From Poecilobothrus nobilitatus (Eukaryota; Arthropoda; Insecta; Diptera; Dolichopodidae), in assembly GCA_947095535.1 (NCBI GenBank), contig OX352774.1:266015843-266079842 (forward strand): 64,000 nt of DNA, read 5' to 3'. A program made the position numbers and the translations under genes. Shown here in pieces: positions 48,201 to 60,900 of the stretch (the stretch's first letter is position 1; the number at the start of each line of letters is the position of its first letter). The notes beneath the pieces were generated by a model that was not told the DNA's origin, did no database searches, and was given only the letters and a program-made list of their open reading frames with translations.

Positions 48201-49684
48201 AACAGTTACATATTATGTATTTTGATTCCGACAGATCGGCTTTTTGCGATTGATTTAATTGTATGTTTAGGTCACTCATTTGATATTTTGCTTACAACGG
48301 TTATTAAGTAAATTTAAAAAAAATTTAATAAATTAAAATATGTAAATAAGATATTTAAATTTTGTTTTCAAATGGAGTAGGTTTGAAGCCCCTGATTTAA
48401 TATATAAAATTTTTACATTATGAGAAATAAAAAATAGAAAAAAACAAGATGAAAAACAAAGAAAGAAAACAATAACAATGAAAAAGAAATTAAGTACCGA
48501 GAAGGAAGACTTCATCTACAATTTTCAAATTATTTATGCCGCCAATAAAAATAATGGCCAATTGGAACTTGAATATAATATTTCAAAGAGTCTTTAATAG
48601 TTATCTTTTGAGAACAGATTTTCACAGGAAAAAAAAAGAAAGAAAAAAAATACAAACCAATTATTGGGTATAGACCGATGATGATGAAGCGGTGAAGTAA
48701 TGAAAAAGAAATAAAAGGTCGTGTACTCGTTTAAATTTTTTTTTATTTTCTTCGTTGATTTTTAGTTCCATGCAATTTCTTTACTATTAACGTAGTTGCT
48801 TTTTTTCTTTATGAATTTTCTAAAACTGATGCCTTCATCATTTTCTCATTATTTTCACTCAATTTATATATAAAAAATTTTAGGGGGATGGGGGAACCTA
48901 GTAACACTTTAACTGTGCACAAAAAGAAAAATAAAAAAAAACAAAAATTTTTCTATATTGAATTTATGAGATTCTAACAATGGAAAATTAATCGGAATTA
49001 ACTAATTGGATTCGAATTCGATTGATATTTAACACGTTTATGTTATGGTTTTTGGTCAATTGGTCGAAATTAATTTTTAAATTAATAAAAAATAAAAATT
49101 TTTGGGGCGTAGAAATCTTTTATTTGTGAGAAAAAATAAAATAATTAAAAATTAGAATTGGTAAATTAACTAATAAAAAAAATCCCAAATTGATTTTCTA
49201 ATTCATTTCTTATGGTAATTTGGAAAGCATTTGTTGTTTTGGTTTAATTTTAAGTAGAATTTTTTTTAAGTCTTTTAAAATTAAGTTGAGGGGTAAGTTT
49301 ACACCATATATGACAATTCAACGGGTGAGAAATCGAAATATGTATTCGAAATATGAGGAAGTAAAAATATCCGACCGACTTAAATAATGATTTAAAGTGT
49401 AAACAATAGAAAATTTTACGCATGTTGGTTATAATTAGTTTTTATCTTCACGGCAGATAAATTCTTTAAAAGTAAATTACTACCTAATTCGTTTTTGTTT
49501 TAAATAGAAAATACAAGACTTTTAGTAAATTGAAACTTATTTGAAGATATAATTTAGTCAATTCCAAATGGGAAATAAATATAGAATATAATAAAAATTC
49601 TCCCAATGAAATAAATCAATAACAAATCTATTTAAGTTTCTAGATATATCTGATTTCTGGCTCTATTTATCGTAAGATTTTATG
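45298..49684. other. AT-rich DNA, no gene seen
   Basis: Long T and A tracts. An acceptor-like TTTTTTTTTGATTTCAG at about 46151 opens a short frame but no domain follows. GTTTACAC/GTGTAAAC ends bound 49297-49405 with no other sign of an element. Confidence 0.45.
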
Positions 49685-49693
49685 GTAATTGTT

Positions 49694-49885
49694 TTTTTTT
49701 TTGTAATTTATTCTCCTCCTACATAAATTTGACAAGGAAATTACACAGCCTATTCTTTCCAAAAGTGGTTGTAAATGTCATAAGGGGTAATTATTCTTAC
49801 GACGAGTGTTGGACTCGAATCCACACTCCCTCCGTGTTTGAAGCGTTGAAGCGTATTTTATATGCTCTTACCGATTGACCACCGA
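49694..49885 (-). mobile_element. tRNA-derived SINE, copy D, with target-site duplication
   Basis: On the minus strand the A-box region reads TGGTCAATCGGTAAGAGC and the B box GATTCGAGTCC; the GTGTAATTTCC tail and GTAGGAGGAGAATAAATT end precede an A run (T run 49694-49702). GTAATTGTT at 49685-49693 and 49886-49894 is the target duplication. Confidence 0.9.
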
Positions 49886-49894
49886 GTAATTGTT

Positions 49895-52603
49895 ATATAA
49901 AACATCAATTAAAAAAAAAATTTATTGGCAAAAGTTCGATTGAGACGAATATAATTTTTAAAATTCTTAAGGAATATATCGGATAATGCAAAAAACTATT
50001 AAATCTTAGAATAAAGCACAAAATGTAAGAATTATGTTTAGTCCAGAATTGAAACAGAAAATGTTAATGTTGCATGTAAACTTCAGTTACATTAAATAAA
50101 TTTATAAATTATAGATAATAAACATATGTTTGAAAAATTGAACATGTAAAACCTAATAATCGAAGTTATTTTTAAGTTTGATAACTTTTAATTAATATCT
50201 TTAATAGAAAAAGAAAAAAACTTCATACAACAGTAGTACTGAAATTCGAAAGGTTGTTTAGGATTAGAATGTTTAACAGCTTTTTCATAGATATATATGG
50301 TGTTTCTAATCTTCCAAAACATATATAAAGTAAAAAATATGGTTTAAAAATGAACGTTAAAATAAAATAAATTATATATAGTGAGTAGAGGAAATCGTTC
50401 ACATATTGACACAATATTATTAATGGTATTTATTATTGAAATAGTATCCAAATATAAATGTTTCATTTGCTGAAGACTTAAAATATCTTGGCCGGAAGAA
50501 TAACAAATGCTGAAGTTCTAAACATACGCACCAAATGAGAACTCTTTAAACATTTAAACGACGAAAGGTTGCATACTTCGGTTATATTATGCCAGAAGAA
50601 AATATGATCTCCTTAAGCAAATTATTCATTATATGTTTAGGAAAAATAGATGGCAATTAAATTCACTTTTTTTGTTCGTAACTTGAAAGATCCACATTTT
50701 ATTAGACTATGCAAGATATAAAAGATTCACATAATAATTATATTAAATAATAATTATTTTAAAACAATGAAGTTTGAACTTCTTCATTAAATGTAAATCT
50801 ATAGCTCTAAATTTAACTGCATTACATTATATACAATAAAATTCTACCAAACTGCATTAAAGTTCCTTAAAGTCAAAAAATATATAAAAAATTTTCGATA
50901 ATGTTATTATCGATAACCTGAATTCTTATGGACAAAAAATATGATTCCCAAAGTGAATTAAAAAATTTTAAAGAAAAAGGAATAAAAATTATTGAATTAG
51001 AGCATTTGATACCAGAAAAAAAGCAACAGAACAACAACCAAAAAGAAAATAAATTTCTGTTTTCATCATGAATCTTCTACAAACTTCTCATAAGGACTTG
51101 GGAATTAAACACAGAAAATCATGGTTAAAAAGGAGATGAGTAAATAAAAAAAAAAAAATTTGGAAAAAGAAGTAGAAAACAAAGCGAATGAAAAAAAAAA
51201 TATCTTTAATAAAATAATTTACAGGTAAGCAATACTACTATATCTCTTTTTAATTTTATTTTATTTGAAGGTGTTACTAAGAAGATAAACTAATTGAATG
51301 GAACTCTTTTAACCTAATTGGGTATTTGGAAAAGACTTTTTAAAATTTGATTAAAAATACATCAATACGATACATTTAACGGTGATAAAAAAAAGTTTTC
51401 ATTTCCAATTTTTTTTTGTTTTTGATTTCTTTTTACCATTAAAGACGTCCTAATCTAGATTTTGGTTTTTATTCCAAACAATGACGTTTTTCTTCATCTT
51501 CATATTTTGGTTCATTATTTATTTTGTTTTCATTGTTTTTTTTTATAGAGAATTAAAACAAGATTTTTGGTTGTAAGAAAAATGGTATTAAATTTCTTTT
51601 AAAAGAAAAGTTAATTCTATCTCTTTCTGTCTTCCTTTTTAAGTTTTTATTTTTTAGTTTAAAGATAATCGAAAAATAGGTAATAATTGTTGATTGGATT
51701 TTTTGTTGTACTTAAAATTGTTGCTATTGTTGCCTGTGTTTTGTTTACTGTTCCTTTTATAAAAGTTGTAATTACAATATTGCTAAAATTGTACTTTTAT
51801 CATAAATTAATGAATTTTTTTTTTGTTTCACTTCACAAGATTTAATTTAAGAGTCAATGAAAGTTTTTTTCTATTTTGTTTTTCAAATTAATAAATTTCA
51901 AAAATTTTATTTGATTATGATAAAGATTTAGGACGGAATTTTCGTGGGAATTATTTGTGAATTTGGAAGTAGGTAATGAATTTTTGATATAGTTAATCGG
52001 CTAATATGTATTTATTTTATTAATAGAATGTAATTTAAACACAAAATAATAAAGATATCATTTTGTTTTTCAAAATTTTATATTTTATTAGGTTTTTTTT
52101 TTTAACAAGTATTGATTTGTTTGGCAAAAAATATAAAATTTATCAATATTTTAGTTTAAATTTTGTATATTTTCTTTATAAATATGTCCTTATAATTTAT
52201 GTATTTTCCATTAACATCAAAATATAAATATTTTGTAAAAGGAGTTTAAAAACTTTTTGTAATTAAAAATAATTCTATAGCAATTTAAACATTTTTTGAA
52301 ATGAATATTGTAAATATTTTTTTTTACTAAAAATGTTATTTCATCAGTTTTCTAATTAAGTAATTTGATTTTTATTACCGACTTAAAAACAAATTTTTTA
52401 ACTAAGCACTAAAAACTTAACAAAACAAACTGTTATTTTTAAATATAAACTCATAAAATTTAACAGTATGATGTAGCAGGATAACGATAGGAGTGTAGTG
52501 TAACCAATATAACGGAAATCTTTTTTATTTTTTGAATTCTATTTTATTTAAATTTATTATACGGTAATTACCTTTTTGACATTTAAATTTTATTTTATCA
52601 TTT
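49895..52603. other. AT-rich DNA, no gene seen
   Basis: A CAG|GTAAGC site (51218-51226) follows a weak pyrimidine tract. No ORF or element otherwise. Confidence 0.45.
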
Positions 52604-53391
52604 TTAGCACATTTTGAAAAAAAGTTGAAAAAATGTGCCTATATTAGTTTTATTCTGTCTGTATGTCTCTTCGGGTTTTTACAAAAGTCCTACACCGTTT
52701 GAAATAGAGCAATGAAATTGTAACTACGGATAGACATACAAAATTATTTTATGGAGCAACGTTTTTCTGGAGCCCCATCTGTTACGGAGCTACAGTACCC
52801 CAAAATTCGAAATAGCCCTAAATTATTATAATACAAGTTCTATAAGGTATATTTTCAACTTATGAAAACGCCTAACGATAGCTGCTGCTATTGGCTTTAC
52901 AAATATGTATATAATATATACATATTTCCGCCATACGATATTTTAATTTACCATTACAAAATTCTTGACCCCTTCTATCTTCCAAACGGTTTAAGTTAGA
53001 AATTTGAAATTTTGAGAGGATTTTTGAATATAAGTAAGAGTCATTTCAGAAAATATTTTTGTGTAGCAACCCGTTAAAGAGCTGTAAGGATTTAAAAACT
53101 GAAAATAGCCCTATTTTTAAACACTTGTAACTTAAACACCTGTCCAAATTAACAACTTTTCTTAATAATATTGGATTACCTTAAAATTGATGAAAGTGTG
53201 ACTTGATTTTTTCCAATGTTTTGTAACAAATTTTTTTAACGATTTTTTTCAATTTTTATATTAATACAAATTTATTTTATTCAATATACACCTACTTACG
53301 TGCTTTTTGTCTAAAACTTATTATGGAATATTTTTTAATTTTGGAAATGTGCTTTGGTTTTCATACCTTTGGTTTTTTCATTACTTGTTTA
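52604..53391 (+). mobile_element. S-family element S3 with a DINE D-type core (chimera)
   Basis: The 5' terminus TAGCACATTTTG...AAATGTGCC (52605-52638) and the inverted GGAAATGTGCT (53343-53353), then the T-rich end near 53391, are S-type. The interior, however, follows copy D2: CTGTTACGGAGCTACAG (near 52790), AAGTTCTATAAGGTATAT, GCCATACGATATTTTAATTTACC, and ACGGTTTAAGTTAGAAATTTG. It is noncoding. Confidence 0.75.
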
Positions 53392-55173
53392 TTTTGAAAT
53401 GATTTAAAAAAAAACTAGTTAAGTTTGCATATTTTTTTCAAATGTTGTTTATCTCAGTCATAACGTCTATTTATAGTATTTTATATATGAACAGTATTAG
53501 AGAAAATTTATTCACCTAATTAATTAATGACTTTAAAAAAAAAGCTTATTTAAGTTTAAATTGTAAATATATTTTTACATAATTGATAATGTAAATATAA
53601 TACCATAAATAGGTGTTACCTATTTATAAAGAAGGTGTTACCTATTTATAAAGAATACAAAAATAAAGCATAGAATAATTTTTATTTTTAAAAAACATTC
53701 TTTACCTTTTTTAAATATTGTCGTTTACTTTTTAGATGATTTTTTAGCAATACACTACATATTATACAACTTTTACCTTATATAATTATGATTTTACTAA
53801 TTACTAATTGTATCCTGAAACTTTTAATTTCTTCATTCGAAAATTTTATTGCCGTTAAATGTAATTTCTGTTTAACAAAGTTTTGTTCGATAATGTACTT
53901 TTTTATACAAATATTTTTATTTAAATAAATTTCGCAACTGTAAAATGTATGTGTCTTCAATCACAAATCACTTTCAACCATCGAAAAGAAAAACTTTGAA
54001 ATTTATATTTAGAAGATTTTAACACCTTACAATAATCCTCACTTAATTCAATTTTTTATCATTTTTATTTTTTTTATTTTTTTTTATTTTCTGCTTATTT
54101 AATTTTTGTTTTTCTGTGAGATTTCATTTAATTTAATTAACAAACAAATGAAATGAAATATTAGAACTGTTAATTCATGCCTTTTTTTCATTTATAGTTT
54201 TGTTTTAGAATATCCTTAAACACCGTTAGCATAATTTACTCTAGATGTATACGTGTATATGTAAATACGTTATAATATATAGATAGTTTATGTTTGTTTA
54301 ACAAAAATATTATTATGTTTGTATGTAATATAAATTTATTTAAAAATCTATGTGTAAGTTGCTATAGCACGAAAAAAAAAAAACAAAAAACAGAATTAAA
54401 AAACAAAATAAAATAAATGAAAACTGTTAAAACGAATAGCTATATTATATAATGTTTCTATTTAGTGAAACGGTATTGTATATTTGTATAATATATCTAT
54501 TATTATATTCTGTTAAGTTAAACTAATTTAAGTGTATAAATATAATTAGACGGAAATTAGCTCACGGTATAAATGATGACAATGACAACAGCAACAACAA
54601 TAACAACAACAATTAAAAAAAAACCGGCATTAAAAATGCCAGAAAGTAAGTTTTTTTCCGGCTGGCATATTTTTGTTTTTAAGGTTGGCTGGTATAAGGT
54701 GAAATTTACTAAATAAAAAAAGAAAAAACCATTGAAAAATTGAATAATTAAAAAAAAAACAAAAATATTTAGAAAGCTTCAAAATTAAACCCTTCTATTG
54801 TATATGATGAGTCACCTCTTACTAAATAAATAATTAAAAAAAAATAAACTTTTATTTCCTTTCCCTTGTTCTACTATTTTTTTGTTTTAATGTTGTTTTG
54901 TTTTGCTTTAAATTAATGAACGCAATCAGAGATGAATTCGTAATACAATTTTCGGCCACCAAATTATTTTTCATTTTATCTTTTTTCTACTATATTTTTT
55001 GTTAAAGTGACCAGATTGAAATATTTTGAAGTTAAAGTTTTATGAAAGAATTAGGTAAATCGTTATTTTTTTTTTCATTCTGTTTTGCTTTTGTACTTTT
55101 TTTTAACTTTTTATTCTTTTATGGGTCTATATTTAAATAAAAAGCATCCATCAAAATTTGACATAGTATTAAT
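53392..55173. other. AT-rich DNA, no gene seen
   Basis: Contains a GTTACCTATTTATAAAGAA-type direct duplication (about 53615-53655) and a CAACAACAATAAC simple repeat (about 54585-54612). No ORF with a domain. Confidence 0.45.
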
Positions 55174-55183
55174 TCTTAGGCGG

Positions 55184-55370
55184 ATCTAGGTGGCCTAGTA
55201 GGTAAGAGTATATAAAATACGTTGTAAACACCGGGGAAATGTGAGTTCGCATCCCACACACGTTGTAAGAATAATTTACCTTTGCAACATTTACAGTCAT
55301 GAATGAAAAAGAAAGGTTGTGTAATTTCCTCGTCACATTTATGTAGCAGGAGAATAAATTAAAAAAAAAA
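55184..55370 (+). mobile_element. tRNA-derived SINE, copy E, with target-site duplication
   Basis: The A box TGGCCTAGTAGG and a B box with one change (GAGTTCGCATCCC), plus the GTTGTGTAATTTCC tail and A run to 55370. TCTTAGGCGG (55174-55183) and TCTTAAGCGG (55371-55380) are the duplication with one mismatch. Confidence 0.9.
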
Positions 55371-55380
55371 TCTTAAGCGG

Positions 55381-57086
55381 TACTTAAATAAACTAAACTA
55401 AACTTATTAATAATGGTCGGATTACTGAAGTAAGAACTACGAACATTTTTCAATCAAATTCCTAACATAGTTCTGCAACTTTTCGATATTCTACATTGGT
55501 GTATTTCGATGACTTTCTCTGTTTGAGCTGGTAAAAAAATATTGTTTATTTGTTTGCCTATAATTTTGTGTACAAAATAAAATATTATAGTTTATATTTA
55601 ATAATAGTTTTAACATATAGTTTATATTTAATTTTATATTTTCACTAATAACATTTAATATTTTATACGACTATTTTAATTATATAGTTAAAGTTCAACC
55701 GAATCATAAATAATCCATAAGTAAATCTTTTTAATTTTGTTTTAGTGTCTTACAATAGTTTCTGTATAAGTAAATATAATCTGATGGATGTTTTATTCAA
55801 ACTTTAAATTTCTATTAAATTATTGATATGGTAACCTTTTATTTTGTTGTGTATTGCAGGACAAAGAGTAAAACACTAGCAACAATTAAAATAGAAAAAA
55901 AAATTAACAATAAAAAAAAGAAGAATTAAATCCAACACTGTTATACAACAGAGAATGAATGAGGCTTATGGTTTGTTAAAAGAGTTGAAAACTAATGGAC
56001 AAAATTAATTAAAACTTTCTCAACTAATTAATCGGAGTTATATAGTAAAAACAAAATAAAAAAAAAAAACACAATCGGGAAAAAATTAAAAAACAAAATG
56101 GAAATGAAAATGGGAAAAGGGATATTAAAATTTCGCCCACTTTAATTGCATTCATTCACGAATTTCCCTTTATTTTCTATAATATACTTTTAGTTTTATT
56201 CAAACCGATTCTTTCATTACTTGGGAATTTTTGGTACTCACAGGGTATTCTCATTGCGAAATTTTTATTTCTTATATAACGACCTGTAACTGTTAATGTT
56301 TATTTGTATAAATATATGTGAATTTAACAATTGTAAGTTTCCTATTATTATTACAATAACGGTTCGGACAATTTAAATATGGATACTTTATATTTTTTTG
56401 TTGTTGTTTCAGTTTACGTAATAATAAGCTTATGCTTGCTTATTTGTTAAGAAGTTTATTGTATTTGAATATGCAAGAATATTTTGAGAATTAGAAAGTA
56501 TTGAATGAAATAAAGACAAAATAATAAAATTTTTTTAAAATTGAATTTATTTTTTAAAATAAATAAAACAAATGTATTTTATAAGCCCTAATTTATTATA
56601 AAATTTTCTTAGTTCATAGCTTATATATAAAATTTTCTTAATTCCTTAAACAGTATGCCATCTAAGGAATTACTATGGACAGAAATAGCCTTGTGTAGTT
56701 CTTTTTGTTTCGTTCATCAATTTTTTATATTGGGATATTCAGCTTTTTATCTTATATAAATTAAATAGAAATTTATCTGTACAAAATATTTATAAAATCA
56801 AATAACTGTTCTAACTGCCGCGTTAAGATAATTTAAGGTTTATTTTAACAAATTAGTCTAGGATATTCTAATGTCATTCGAGACGAGACAGACATGTATA
56901 CGTCCTAAATTAATATGAAGAAATTAGAATTATTTTCTCCCTATACTTTTTATTTTCCATTTTTGTAAAATGAAAGCTAATCAACAATGACATAAACAAA
57001 GTATACTACTATTAGACTAACTAACAAAATAAATTTATTCTCTATCTATAATTTATTTTTTATTTAAAATATAATTTAGTTTAGTT
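55381..57086. other. AT-rich DNA; possible weak terminal-exon acceptor near 55859
   Basis: A strong acceptor-like sequence (TTTATTTTGTTGTGTATTGCAG, ending 55859) is followed by frames that close after 3, 5 or about 22 codons. No partner exon was found. Otherwise A/T-rich. Confidence 0.35.
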
Positions 57087-57136
57087 TATATATGACTGCA
57101 GTAGAATATGCTTCAGTTCAGTCAGTCAGTTCATAA
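57087..57136 (+). promoter_or_regulatory. Candidate core promoter: TATA box plus Inr
   Basis: TATATATG at 57087-57094 lies 28 bp upstream of the A in TCAGTT (57113-57118), the spacing of TATA and initiator in insect promoters. TCAGT recurs at 57122 and 57126 just downstream, which could give start-site scatter. No DPE-like motif was seen at the expected place. Confidence 0.3.
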
Positions 57137-57949
57137 ACTGGTTGTTCGCTTATCTATATTTTCATAAACTCAATTTAGTAGGTCCGGTATTTTAAACAGA
57201 AATTAATTATAAATTTAGTGCAGTTGTCGATATTGAAAATAAAAAATCTCGAAAGTATAAAAAGCTTTAAGTTATCTGTAAAAAAAATGATTTTCGAATA
57301 CGAAATTTATTTTTCAAAATTTAAGCCAAAAAAATTTTTCTTTTTTATATATTTTTTCCGGAAATGTTTTTTGAAATATTTTTCTTCCATAACAAATCTG
57401 GTTGATGATTTTTTTCTGCTTCCTTATTATCCTACAAGATCTTATAAAATAGGTTTGAATATAGGAAAAAAAGGGGTAATGTATTTAAAAAATCTTTATT
57501 ATCGTCTATCTACTTTGTAGCAAAAGTTAATTATCTGATAAGGAGATACTTATTTGGCTAACTGTAGAATAAAATGATATTTTTGTTGTTTTTTTATAGT
57601 ACAAATTTGATGGTCCTGTTTTGTGTAGAAAAAGAAGTAGAGAAATAAAATTGTGGAGAAGAAGCAATGAAATGAAATGAATGAATTAAGAAATTACATA
57701 TATAGATATTTTTGTGTTGTAACTGGTATACTTATAATAGTAGTAACTTATAATAGAGTAATATAAGAATGTTTGTATCTATGTAAAGAAATCTAAAAGT
57801 ATCAGGCAAAAAAATAATGTAAAATTACATAATGAACTATGTGGAGTTTATTTTATTTTCAAATAGGGTAGAATTCATCATATATAGAATTGAAGTCAGA
57901 TTGGACCCTTAGTGACTTGTAGGTAGATAGGTTAGTTTGGTAGGTGAGT

Positions 57950-60900
57950 TTTGTAATTAATTTGGTAGTAAGAGTTATTACAGGCGGGAGGGTTTGGCGT
58001 TGTATGCATTACTAACCTTATTGTTTTAATGAGTTTTACTAAGAACTATAAACTGTAAGATGTTGTAAGATAAAAAAAATTTTGTTAGTGGGGTAAAATT
58101 AAAAAATTATTGAATCAAATAGAAAAGATAAAAAAAACTTGTGTTAATTTGACCTTGACTACAATATTATAAATTTTCATTTAATAACTATTTAAAATAA
58201 TCGAAATAACTTAAAGGGCTTAAAATTTCGATACATTTTTATTGTTGGACTAATTATTCGAAAATTAAAGGCCTTGATAAATACAAATTAAAGGACATTT
58301 TTTTTTTGAAATTTTAAATTCTATAAATATACAATTCGCAACAGTTGACCTTGTGAGAAAAAATATAATTATATTATACGTTTGCTTATACTGACTGTGA
58401 TATTACAAAATTATTTAATATGATTAGATATTTTTATACCATATTTTATTCATTGCTAAAATGCAGAAAACGTTTTAATTTAAAGTGTAACTATCATCAT
58501 AAATAAATATATTTAAATAAAGAAATAGTTTAGGAATGGTTAAGAAAAGAGTTAGACAAAAGAAATATAAAAATATAATAAAAAAATCAAATATTTACAA
58601 CTTTATGTTGTTTTGTCTTGCACTACACCTTCGCTTAAGAATGAAAAATAAATTATTTTAATATTTTTTTTATATTCTTCAATATAAAAATAATTTTACT
58701 AAAATATTTCAACAAAACAATAAGAAACAATTTTTTGTTTTTTAATTTTGCCATTATCCAAATTAAATAAGGAAATAAAAAAGAAAAATTTAATTATATT
58801 AAATAAATTATAATAATATTCAATTATTCAATATTGAAATTCATTTGAAATCTTTTAATAAATGAATAAATTGTTAAAAAAAAAAACATTAAAAAAAAAA
58901 ATGTATTGTAAATATTGTATTGAACATTAGAACAAAATAACTAATAGAGAAAAGCAACAAAATAAAAAAAATAGACGAAAATATAGAGGAATATTATTGA
59001 TTTGAAGCGCCTGAATGTCTGCAATAACTTAAAATATTGAGATGTCAATTTTTAAAATAGATAAAAAAAAAATCTGATCTCTTATTCTTTTTCTGTTCAT
59101 TTTTAATTTATTAAAAAGTTTTAAAAAATTTAAAAGAATTTATCTTAAAAATGTTGATATATATGTTTAAAATGTATTAAAGTACATTTGAACATATGAA
59201 TAAAATAAAAATTGAAATAAATTGGAATAAATAGATTTATTAAAGAAATGAAAATTTTTTTTTCTTTTTTTTTTGTATTTTTATGAAAAAAGATGAAACT
59301 AGAAAAATTCTAAATTTTTTCTTTTAATAATTTTAAATTCAATATATATATATATATATACATATTTTTTTACTTTATTTTAACAAATTTGTATTATAAA
59401 ATGTTGCCAAAATTGACATTATTTTAATCAGATATATAAAGAAAAAGATAAAGTTATAAAAATTGATTGATTTATATTAAGTTGAAATGAGTTGGTGAAA
59501 TGTATATAGGATATTTTGGTACACTTTAAATAATTGAATTTATAAATTTAATTTTTTGGAAACATATTTTAAAAGCACATATTATAATATTTTCAAATTT
59601 CAAATTATATATTTATATCATCAAATTGCAAATCACATAATTTTTGATTTATTGATCTTATTTCTTTTTTTTTTTTTTTGTAGTTTTTTGGGATTGAGAT
59701 TTTGGTCAAAAATATTGAATTTTATAGTATGAAAAATATTAATTCATATATAATTCAAACATATAATAATAATAATAATAAATTTTTTATTATTAAAGAA
59801 ACTTAAGTGCAATTACTTGCGATAGATATTTTTAGATTGTTATTATTTTTCTTATTTATTTTAAAACATTACATATAAATTACTTATTTTTTAAATATGT
59901 CATTTTAAAGGATTCAATTTAATTAACCTTTTATAAAATTCATAAAAATCTTTTAACTTGAAGAATTTATTTAAATTCATTCATATTGTATATATATACA
60001 GTAGTTGTTAATAAAGTTGTTAAAAACAATAATATATAACATAATATATAAAATTATATTGTTTAAATGCAAATCCAATTATAAAATAATAATCCTACTT
60101 ATAAATAAATAATAATTACTTATATTTACAATTAATCAGAATTCTTTTAAAATATTATTATTAATACGGATATATATTTAAAATTTCAAGTAATTTAATA
60201 TAATTCAAATCAATTATAGCAAAAAAAAAAAATAATAATTTATTTTTGATATTCTATTTTATAAAATTTTCTTTAATTAATAATTAAACGCTTAAAATTT
60301 TCTCTTTTGATATTTATACCACAATAAATTGTTATGTTATTGTTGTTATTGTTGCTGATTACATTATAAAATTTCCAATGCAAATATAACAATAAATATA
60401 ATATATAATATATTATAATAAATATATGTAGGCGTTTGTATATATATATATATGGATATATATATATAAAGAAAAGCCTTAAATTATAATTAAAATCATA
60501 ATAATAATTACGACTTATCACAATTATAATTATTATGAAATAAATATCATTTTCACGTTATATCCAATTACTGATTACTAAGTACTAAATATTGTACTAA
60601 AGTACAATTTGTATTTACATATATACATATATATGTATATATATGTCTGCTTACAAATAAATTTATTTATAATTGGATTTAAATAAAAATATATGTATGT
60701 ATATATATATAGTTTATGATGTTTATGATGTTTTTGGAATAGTTTTAGGAAAAGGCTTTTAAATTTAAACTATATTTCTAGATAATGCAAATAGAAATCT
60801 AAAAGAATTTTCAAAAAGGATGTTAATATTTTTTTTTTTTTCAATATATGGAAATATTATTATAAACTTTCAAGATATTTTTGTAAACAAGATTGTATAA

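Noticed and set aside
49297..49405. Short element with GTTTACAC/GTGTAAAC ends
   Set aside because: Only 8 bp of inverted repeat, no target duplication and no second copy; chance is likely.
57218..57520. 100-codon plus-strand frame
   Set aside because: No homology I recognise and strongly lysine/phenylalanine/isoleucine-biased; at most a frame inside a possible 5' untranslated exon.
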